A DNA stretch of 52,342 nt from Leptospira sp. (lineage in GTDB: Bacteria > Spirochaetota > Leptospiria > Leptospirales > Leptospiraceae). The notes under the pieces were generated by a model. It searched no databases. It was not told the DNA's origin and saw nothing but the letters and a program-made list of their open reading frames with translations. The stretch spans positions 1 through 52,342 of the forward strand of contig JAPZRK010000022.1 of the NCBI GenBank assembly GCA_027531445.1, written 5' to 3'. Shown in pieces: positions 46,179-52,342 of the stretch. Position numbers and translations under genes: made by a program. Each line of letters starts with the position of its first letter. The stretch's first letter is position 1.

Positions 46179-46890
46179 AAGGGAAAAAGGACATTTGTAT
46201 GTGGTGGCCACTCCCATTGGGAACCCCTCTGATATTACAGATCGCGCCAAACAAATCCTTGCTTCCGTAGATGCCATTCTTTGCGAATCTGCTTCGGAAA
46301 CAAAGCGGCTACTTCAAAATATAAACATTTCCAACCAAACGTGGCCACTTTATAAAGACAGTTCCGAAAATCCTTACCAAACTCTACTTACAGGACTTGC
46401 GGAGGGCAAATCATATGCACTTGTGTCTGATGCAGGAACTCCTGGCATTTCTGACCCAGGCTCTCATATTGTACGTGTAGCTCGTGAACACGGGCATTCC
46501 ATCATTCCGATACCAGGTGCCTCTGCGCTCAGTGCGATCCTTTCCGTTTCCGGATTTCAAGTAAATCCTACACTTTTTTTAGGATTTCTTTCAGAAAAGC
46601 CTTCTAAAAAACGAAAAGAATTAGTAGAGGCTTCAAATATTGATGGACTGATTGTTTTTTATGAATCGGTTCACAAGCTTCCAAGGTTGTATCCACTCTT
46701 ACAAGAAATCTTCCCGAATACGGAAGTTTTGATGGGAAGAGAATTGACAAAGGCATATGAAGAAGTGAAATACTATCCAAATCCCGAAGTTTTGGCCCAG
46801 AATCCGCCCACATCGAAAGGTGAATTTGTTTTTCTTCTAAATCACAGAAAAAAAACGCTTAAGGGAATTTCTGAAACAACCGATACCTGA
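46168..46890 (+). CDS. rsmI: 16S rRNA 2'-O-methyltransferase RsmI
   Basis: RsmI methylates the ribose of C1402 in 16S rRNA with SAM. The 240-residue protein starts LYVVATPIGNPSDITDRA, with SDAGTPGISDPGSHIVR and IPGASALSAILSVSGF, all signature sequences. The start is taken as TTG at 46168, inside the previous gene; a TTG at 46195 would shorten it by nine residues. flgM follows 21 bases on. Confidence 0.93.
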   Translation: MGHKREKGHLYVVATPIGNPSDITDRAKQILASVDAILCESASETKRLLQNINISNQTWPLYKDSSENPYQTLLTGLAEGKSYALVSDAGTPGISDPGSHIVRVAREHGHSIIPIPGASALSAILSVSGFQVNPTLFLGFLSEKPSKKRKELVEASNIDGLIVFYESVHKLPRLYPLLQEIFPNTEVLMGRELTKAYEEVKYYPNPEVLAQNPPTSKGEFVFLLNHRKKTLKGISETTDT

Positions 46891-46911
46891 AGTAGTAAGA
46901 GGACAAATACT

Positions 46912-47238
46912 ATGAACGTCGATAAAATAGGAAGAGTAGGTGGATTTGGTTACGAAACCAAAAAAACGCAGGCACCTACAAAGTCGGAAACTACAGGTCC
47001 TGTAGACACGATTTCCATTTCTGATGCAGCTAAAAAAATTGCATCTGAAGCTAAGTTACAATCTGAAGTAAAACAGATCGCAAAACAAATCGTGGCGATG
47101 CCACCTGAAGAAGATAGATCTGAAAAAATCAAAGCTGTCAAAGAACGCTTAAAAAATGGCGAGTATGACAATCTCTCAAGCGAGATGTTAGACAAAATTT
47201 CTGATCAGATTGCGTCCACATTTCTCGGACAACAGTAA
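46912..47238 (+). CDS. flgM: Anti-sigma factor FlgM
   Basis: FlgM binds the flagellar sigma factor (FliA) until the hook is finished. The 108-residue protein has the N-terminal MNVDKIGRVGG, VDTISISDAAKKIA (linker) and the C-terminal MPPEEDRSEKIKAVKERLKN and LSSEMLDKISDQIAST helices that hold sigma-28. AAGAGGA stands 9 bases before the ATG. A perfect stem-loop follows its stop. Confidence 0.9.
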   Translation: MNVDKIGRVGGFGYETKKTQAPTKSETTGPVDTISISDAAKKIASEAKLQSEVKQIAKQIVAMPPEEDRSEKIKAVKERLKNGEYDNLSSEMLDKISDQIASTFLGQQ

Positions 47239-47264
47239 TTAGGACCGGAGGTGGGGGGTCCTAA
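47239..47264 (+). promoter_or_regulatory. Perfect stem-loop after flgM
   Basis: TTAGGACC-(10 bases)-GGTCCTAA makes a perfect 8-base stem starting at the base after the flgM stop. The loop is GGAGGTGGGG. No T-run follows, so it is not a standard terminator; it may stabilise the flgM 3' end or act with a factor. Confidence 0.5.
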
Positions 47265-47322
47265 AGAATTGTCCTCTTATTGGATGTTGTCACCTTTGTG
47301 TCGTTATCTCTAGGAGAGTTGT

Positions 47323-48489
47323 GTGCCAGTCCTTCCGGAATGGATCAACTTCCAGTTTTCACCAAAAATCCACTTTGAAATCGATTGTGGATACAAACTC
47401 GGTTCTTTTGTCAAAAACATTGGAACTAGAGTTGTTCTCATCGCTACCCAACGCGAACTCGAGAACGCAGAAGAACTTTCAATTATAAAAACCAGTCTCG
47501 AAAAACACTCCGAAGGTGTCATCATTTATGATGATATTGTAGATCGCGTGCATTTTAAAGATTTAGATTCTGCCGCTCACTTCCTTCGGATTTCAAATGC
47601 AGACTGTGTTGTTGCTTATGGATCTTTTGAATCAATCAATGCAGGCAAAGCCTCGGCACTTCTTGCCACCAACGATTTGTTTGCTGAAGAAATGATGAAT
47701 GGGAAAAAGCAGTTAAAACGACGTGGGCTTCCTGTTATAGTTGTTCCCACCAAACCACTACTTGGAAACGAATGTGCTCCATTTTTTTCGATCATTGATG
47801 ATCGAGATAAAAATCGAAAGTATTTTTCACATGAATGGTGTTTTCCAGAATTGATAGTATCAGATCCAAAAATCGGTGCTGGTATGTCATCTTCTGAAAC
47901 GGCAAAGACCGGCATTGCCATACTATCTGCGGCAGTTGACAGCATTTTATCGAAGTATGCAAATGAGATAACCTCCTCCTCTGCCCTACGCGCCATCGAA
48001 TTAATTTCCAAAAACATTGTGCCAGCCATTCGTGAACCACGAAACTTAAGCCCTAAAAATTCAATTTATGCCGCAAGTTTGCTTGCAGGTATCGCACAAT
48101 CTACAAGTTCTCTCGGATTGTGTTATGCACTTTCTCTCTCTGTTTGTACTATCACAAACTTAGATATATTTCAAGCTATGTCAATTTTACTTCCACATGT
48201 TATGGAATACAACCTAACATCTTCAGCAGGAAAGTATGTGATGATCGCAAGGGCACTCGATGAAGACGTAACCAACATTTCAGTCATCGAAGCCGCCATC
48301 AAAGCGGTGGAAGGTATTCGAAAGATATATTTGGAGCTTAAAATACCTCAAAGACTTTCTGAATACGAAGTTAAAAAAATTGACCTTCCCAGCATTGCAA
48401 CTCTTGCGGCTACGTATCCATTTTTAGATAGTCTTCCACGAGAACTTCCAAAAAATGAAATCGAAACAATCTTAGTTGCAGCATTTTAG
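47323..48489 (+). CDS. Iron-alcohol-dehydrogenase-fold protein, predicted catalytically dead
   Basis: The 388-residue protein follows the iron-containing alcohol dehydrogenase family through its length, best seen in the segment ILLPHVMEYN (288-297). The catalytic parts are lost. The NAD loop GGGS is GSFE (100-103) and TAGTGSE is KPLLGNE. All four metal ligands of the family, using FucO numbering (D196, H200, H263, H277), are replaced by A199, A203, Y268 and I282, and the active-site H267 by L272. It is a predicted pseudoenzyme. AGGAG is seven bases before the GTG start. Confidence 0.85.
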   Translation: MPVLPEWINFQFSPKIHFEIDCGYKLGSFVKNIGTRVVLIATQRELENAEELSIIKTSLEKHSEGVIIYDDIVDRVHFKDLDSAAHFLRISNADCVVAYGSFESINAGKASALLATNDLFAEEMMNGKKQLKRRGLPVIVVPTKPLLGNECAPFFSIIDDRDKNRKYFSHEWCFPELIVSDPKIGAGMSSSETAKTGIAILSAAVDSILSKYANEITSSSALRAIELISKNIVPAIREPRNLSPKNSIYAASLLAGIAQSTSSLGLCYALSLSVCTITNLDIFQAMSILLPHVMEYNLTSSAGKYVMIARALDEDVTNISVIEAAIKAVEGIRKIYLELKIPQRLSEYEVKKIDLPSIATLAATYPFLDSLPRELPKNEIETILVAAF

Positions 48490-48501
48490 GAAAGGAAAAC
48501 C

Positions 48502-48756
48502 TTGATACAGCTCACCGAATTTGAGTCTCTACTTCTAGAGACATTTCACCTAAGTGATCGGGATGCCCGGCGTCTTGACAGAGTCATCACTGACCTCTCC
48601 ATCATCGTAGGAATGGACTCAAACGAAATCTTCGATTTTATGCGATTCGGTATAGAACAAGAATTTGAAGACTTACGCAAGGACTATAATTGGGAAAAAT
48701 TCAGAATACGAATCCAAAAAAAATTAAAAAAAACGAGCCCTGATTTTAGTCCTTGA
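48502..48756 (+). CDS. Small helical protein, unknown function
   Basis: The 84-residue protein starts with TTG (AAGGAAA seven to three bases before) and is helical and charged, with two likely helices around DRDARRLDRVITDLSII and GIEQEFEDLRKDYN. I do not recognise it. Its stop overlaps the next start by 4 bases (TTGA), so the two are coupled. It is 12 bases behind the ADH pseudoenzyme. Confidence 0.6.
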   Translation: MIQLTEFESLLLETFHLSDRDARRLDRVITDLSIIVGMDSNEIFDFMRFGIEQEFEDLRKDYNWEKFRIRIQKKLKKTSPDFSP

Positions 48757-50030
48757 TACATAAATTAGGTGCAAACTACCATTTCTTTTTTGCAACTCCC
48801 AATTCCATTGCAAGAATTCAAAGTAACATCAATCCATTTTATCCCTTCCTTAAGGTTAAACCGACAGATCTACCATCCATTTCAAGTGATCCTATTTTAG
48901 TTCCAAAATTTGTTTATGAAATAGATTGGAATCGCAATCATTTCGCTACTACTTCAATCTCTTTACCCGCTTACATTACATACTCAGGCAAGGAAATATC
49001 TATCGCTGGCAAATGGCCACCTTATGCCTCTTATATGAATACAAAAGATGAATCGGTAAAAGAAATCACAAGTTCCCCGTTTCCTGCACCGTCCAAATTA
49101 CCTTTTTTTATCAGATGGGAAGAAAAAGAAAAAATTCAAATCGGAGGGATCAAACAAAATGAAAGTGTTGAGCTTAGCGTTTTAACAAGAACCAAATATG
49201 AATCCGCAAAGTATCTATCACTTAGAGATATTGTAAATCCGACTCTTAGCGAAGAAGAAATCTTAGAAAAAATCGAAAACTTATATTTTGATAAAAAAAG
49301 TAAAGCTTACCTTTACAGACTCGTAAAAATATTATACGCCGGAACTCCAGAAGAAGAATATAAGATCATCTCCAATCTATTTTCAGACGAACTAGAATTT
49401 GCAAAATTCTTAAGTCAAAGTATCTTTACAGCAGAGATCATTCCTATGATACATGGTCCATTTTTACAATCCTTTATCGGTAGTTTTGATGAGAGATACA
49501 TTCGGTATGTGTATCCAAAACTTTCAAGTCCTGTCAAAACAACCTTACAAAAATCCGTATCTAAAGGCAAACTCCAGATGATTTTGGATTCACCAAGTCT
49601 AGAGCCAAAATATGGTGAAGGATTTGTAGAAAAACTAGAGGAAGAGTTGTATAAAAAATTTTCAAGGAACATCTATTATGTGGACGGTTCATTTAAAACC
49701 TACCGCGAAAAAATAGAAGAAAGTGATCATACATTAAAATTCTTTTTTGAAGATTCAAAAAAAGTAAATTTTTGGCAAACGGGTAATGGAATTACTTTTT
49801 TTGGACTCACCAAACATAAATTATTTTTCAGAACAGAAGAATGGATTCAAAACTTAAGATTTGATTGGTTTCTATCCAGAAAAGAATGGGAACCTATCGT
49901 ATTCCATAGGCTCCCACCTGGACTCATCTTGGAAATCCCCTTCTACACCACTGGAAAATGTGTGGTCGGAGGAGGCATCACCGACGAAAGAAAGGCATTT
50001 GAATTTAGCTTACAATGGTTTGAGTATTAG
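48753..50030 (+). CDS. Large cytoplasmic protein with a possible FliG-like segment
   Basis: I do not recognise this 425-residue protein with confidence. It has no signal or membrane anchor. The middle (about residues 205-275) looks like the FliG C-terminal half: TPEEEYKIISNLF, then GSFDERYIRYVYPKLSS and VKTTLQKSVSKGK, similar in shape to the armadillo-like helices of FliG. The ends are beta-rich and unlike FliG. The TTG start is coupled to the preceding small gene. A flagellar role is an inference supported by nearby flgM. It overlaps glpK by 4 bases tail to tail. Confidence 0.6.
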   Translation: MIHKLGANYHFFFATPNSIARIQSNINPFYPFLKVKPTDLPSISSDPILVPKFVYEIDWNRNHFATTSISLPAYITYSGKEISIAGKWPPYASYMNTKDESVKEITSSPFPAPSKLPFFIRWEEKEKIQIGGIKQNESVELSVLTRTKYESAKYLSLRDIVNPTLSEEEILEKIENLYFDKKSKAYLYRLVKILYAGTPEEEYKIISNLFSDELEFAKFLSQSIFTAEIIPMIHGPFLQSFIGSFDERYIRYVYPKLSSPVKTTLQKSVSKGKLQMILDSPSLEPKYGEGFVEKLEEELYKKFSRNIYYVDGSFKTYREKIEESDHTLKFFFEDSKKVNFWQTGNGITFFGLTKHKLFFRTEEWIQNLRFDWFLSRKEWEPIVFHRLPPGLILEIPFYTTGKCVVGGGITDERKAFEFSLQWFEY

Positions 50031-51526
50031 TCGTCAGTAGTCTTCACTCTATCAATTGCCCAGTTCCACTTTGTGATTTCTTCGTTTCGATCTGCTTCCT
50101 TCATCTTTGGAGAAAACTCTGTATTTTTGGTTTCCAGTTTTTTCAATGCGGCAACACTTTTAAAAAATCCACGCTCTAAGCCAGCAAGATAAGCCGCACC
50201 TAAAACCGTAGTATCAACGTTTGACGGTCGAATCACTTTGGTTCCAAGAATGTCTGCTTGGAATTGCATAAGCCATGCATTGGATGTTGCTCCGCCATCC
50301 ACCCTCAAAAACTTCAAGCGTTTACCGGTTTCTCTTTCCATCGCATGCGCAAGTTCATAAGATTGGAGTGCAATTGCTTTTAATGCGGCTCTCGTGATTT
50401 GCGCGGGTGTTGTGTCCCTGGAAAGCCCAAAGATAGCTCCACGTGCTTCTTGGTCCCAATGCGGAGCACCAAGTCCAGCAAAGGCAGGTACAAAAACGAT
50501 ATCATCTTTTGTTTTGATCGCTTTCACTAATTTTTCGGAATCTTTCGAAGCATTAAAAAACTCTAAGTTATCACGTAAGAACTGTACGACGGCTCCACCG
50601 ATAAACACAGAACCTTCCAAACAATATACCGTTTTACCTTCTGGTCCTAATGCTAAGGTCGTGATAAGTCCCTGGTTGGAAATACGAAATTCTTCACCGA
50701 CATTGAATAAGAAAAAGCAGCCTGTTCCATAAGTATTTTTGGCTTCTCCAGGTTCTGTACACAACTGACCAAAAAGCGCACCTTGTTGGTCTCCCACAAG
50801 CGAGGAGATAGGGATACCGTCTGGTAAGGTTTTGACTTTTGAAGTAAAGCCAAACAAATTGCGTGAGTTATATGCCTCTGGCAACATCGACTTGGGTACT
50901 CGAAGGATCTCACATAGCTCTTCGTCCCATTCTTTGGTTTGGATATTAAACAGAAGAGTACGTGATGCATTCGTGTGATCAGTTTTGTGCTCTTTGTGAC
51001 CTGTTAGTTTGTAAAGCAACCAAGTATCAATCGTTCCAAACATCAGCTCTTCTTTTTCTGCTTTTGCCCGAGCACCTTTTACGTTATCCAAAATCCATTG
51101 GATTTTGGTGCCAGAAAAATAGGCATCCACGACCAATCCTGTTTTATTACGAAATGTACCTTCTAAACTTTGTTTTTTTAATTCTTTGCAAATATCAGAT
51201 GTTCGGCGACATTGCCAAACAATGGCTTTGTAAATTGGTTTTCCAGTCTTTCGATCCCAAACTACTGAAGTCTCTCTTTGGTTTGTTATACCTATAGCAA
51301 CAGCTTCTTTAGGATTTAGCTTTCCTTTACGAATCGCAGTTCCAATCAATTTTTGGGTCTTTGCCCAAATTTCTTCCGCATCGTGTTCAACCCAACCTGG
51401 TTTAGGATAGTATTGTTTGAACTCTTCATACGCGGACGAGATCACTTTACCTTTTTGATCAAAACAAAATGTACGTATTCCTGTAGTACCTGCATCAATT
51501 CCAATAATGTATGCTTTCTTTGCCAA
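50027..51526 (-). CDS. glpK: Glycerol kinase
   Basis: GlpK phosphorylates glycerol to sn-glycerol 3-phosphate. The 499-residue length is typical. Motifs: GIDAGTTGIRTFCFDQ (ATP), GITNQRETSVVWDR, CRRTSDICKEL, the glycerol-binding GWVEHDAEEIW and a late LRVDGGATSNAWLMQFQADI. GGAG stands 7 bases before a TTG start. The gene follows the metallo-beta-lactamase-fold gene after one base. Confidence 0.95.
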   Translation of the reverse strand: MAKKAYIIGIDAGTTGIRTFCFDQKGKVISSAYEEFKQYYPKPGWVEHDAEEIWAKTQKLIGTAIRKGKLNPKEAVAIGITNQRETSVVWDRKTGKPIYKAIVWQCRRTSDICKELKKQSLEGTFRNKTGLVVDAYFSGTKIQWILDNVKGARAKAEKEELMFGTIDTWLLYKLTGHKEHKTDHTNASRTLLFNIQTKEWDEELCEILRVPKSMLPEAYNSRNLFGFTSKVKTLPDGIPISSLVGDQQGALFGQLCTEPGEAKNTYGTGCFFLFNVGEEFRISNQGLITTLALGPEGKTVYCLEGSVFIGGAVVQFLRDNLEFFNASKDSEKLVKAIKTKDDIVFVPAFAGLGAPHWDQEARGAIFGLSRDTTPAQITRAALKAIALQSYELAHAMERETGKRLKFLRVDGGATSNAWLMQFQADILGTKVIRPSNVDTTVLGAAYLAGLERGFFKSVAALKKLETKNTEFSPKMKEADRNEEITKWNWAIDRVKTTDD

Positions 51527-51527
51527 T

Positions 51528-52342
51528 TTAAATCTCCAATTCTAAATTTTCATATGCCATTATGATTTCGAGTTTTCCATGAGGATCGAACATCTCTTTA
51601 TACTTCAAGGCTCTAAGATATACTAAGTCCAGCTTATCATCATCATACGATGGGTCATGATGGAACATTACGAGTTTTTTCACTTTCGCTTTGAGTGCGA
51701 TGTCTGTCGCAATGGAGGCCGAGCTATGACCCCAGTCAATTTTCTGTAGGGACTCTTCAAATGTATATTGCGTATCAAAAACCAAAATATCCGCATCTCG
51801 AAAATAATCGATATATGTATCAATGTTTTCCATCTCGTCCAAATTGAACTCCGCATCAGAAGCGAATATAATAGATTTTCCTTCCTCTGTAAATCTATAG
51901 GAAAAACTTCCACCTGGATGTCGTACTGATTTACTAAACGCAGTTATATGAGGACCAAGTGGAAACACTTCCCCTTCTGGTATATATTTAAAACTTTTTT
52001 GAGCCGCGTAGTGATCAAAAGAAACAGGGAAATGAGTGAAGACAAATTGGTGTTTGAGTCTTTCTTCTGCATCTTCAAATGAAGATATAATTTCAAAATG
52101 ATTAGTCGGAATGAATAGAGGGACAAAAAATGGAATCCCTTGTATGTGATCCCAATGCGTATGTGTCAAAATCCAGTACGCATGACCCGTCGGTTTACCA
52201 AATCCACGAGCCAACATGGAATTTCCGAGTTCACGAAGTCCTGTTCCGCCATCGATGATAACAATGTTTCCTGCCTTGTCTGTAATCTCAATACAAGTCG
52301 TATTGCCGCCGTAAGTCGAAGAAGCAGAGAAACTCAAAGAAT
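51528..52342 (-). CDS. Metallo-beta-lactamase-fold hydrolase, 5' end outside window
   Basis: The frame is open to the window edge; the conserved GGNTTCIEI and DGGTGLRELG are already well inside the family N-terminus, so residues are missing upstream. Zinc motif THTHWDHIQGIPFF, then FASDAEFN, a late FDTQYTFEES and WGHSSASIA, and FHHDPSYDDD. This is the RNase Z/PhnP-like hydrolase group, also seen in cyclic-nucleotide phosphodiesterases. The substrate is unknown. It precedes glpK by one base. Confidence 0.8.
   Translation of the reverse strand, partial: SLSFSASSTYGGNTTCIEITDKAGNIVIIDGGTGLRELGNSMLARGFGKPTGHAYWILTHTHWDHIQGIPFFVPLFIPTNHFEIISSFEDAEERLKHQFVFTHFPVSFDHYAAQKSFKYIPEGEVFPLGPHITAFSKSVRHPGGSFSYRFTEEGKSIIFASDAEFNLDEMENIDTYIDYFRDADILVFDTQYTFEESLQKIDWGHSSASIATDIALKAKVKKLVMFHHDPSYDDDKLDLVYLRALKYKEMFDPHGKLEIIMAYENLELEI

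Overview
The window looks like ordinary chromosome from a spirochaete of the genus Leptospira or a close relative. The basis is low-GC coding sequence with many TTG starts, spirochaete-type lipoprotein signals, a FlaA-like flagellar sheath protein, FlgM, an Alternative Complex III operon, and several long proteins of unknown function. I see no transposase, integrase, phage gene, CRISPR array or rRNA. Genes are packed tightly, often with 4-nt overlaps, and no gene-free stretch exceeds 300 bases. All family assignments come from reading motifs by eye; no database search was possible.

Layout. 1-4854 (minus): actA-actB-actC of Alternative Complex III, with actC cut by the window edge. 5083-8177 (minus): rlmN, a small Cys-rich lipoprotein and an ArnT-like glycosyltransferase, closed by a clear terminator. 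8361-12925: a sterol desaturase-family membrane oxygenase, then (minus) a PQQ-type sugar dehydrogenase-like lipoprotein and an LTA synthase-like enzyme. 13065-16742: a TMEM220-like protein and (minus) a probable oxidative-stress operon of peroxiredoxin and SufB, with a perfect PerR/Fur-like palindrome next to the ribosome binding site, preceded by a double cyclic-nucleotide-binding regulator. 16829-20020: a long disordered protein with related helical modules at both ends, a hotdog thioesterase and tRNA-Leu(CAA).

20042-29058: a cell-wall amidase with an unknown partner; a coiled-coil exported protein; a minus-strand operon of an active M16 protease, an M16 homologue lacking the zinc motif, an RNase Z-like hydrolase and an O-methyltransferase; divergently, two related lipoproteins; then a DsbD-N-like exported protein. 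29099-38023 (minus): a solitary DNA methyltransferase with a palindrome over its ribosome binding site, then an operon running GAF-GGDEF cyclase, small ORF, two-lobed aspartic-protease-like lipoprotein, mnmA, an ATP-grasp/FMN-dehydrogenase fusion, a PilZ-type protein and an RluA-type pseudouridine synthase. 38196-40566: initiator tRNA, proC, yggS and a membrane-anchored coiled-coil protein. 40624-50030 (mostly plus): FlaA-like protein, waaA, nadE, two unknown proteins, rsmI, flgM, an iron-alcohol-dehydrogenase homologue that has lost all its metal ligands, and two unknown proteins, one possibly FliG-like. 50027-52342 (minus): glpK and a metallo-beta-lactamase-fold hydrolase cut by the window edge.

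The strongest candidates for undescribed biology are the ATP-grasp/FMN-dehydrogenase fusion in the GGDEF-PilZ-tRNA-modification operon, the iron-ADH pseudoenzyme behind flgM, the pepsin-like lipoprotein, and the two palindromes overlapping ribosome binding sites (peroxiredoxin-sufB and the DNA methyltransferase).
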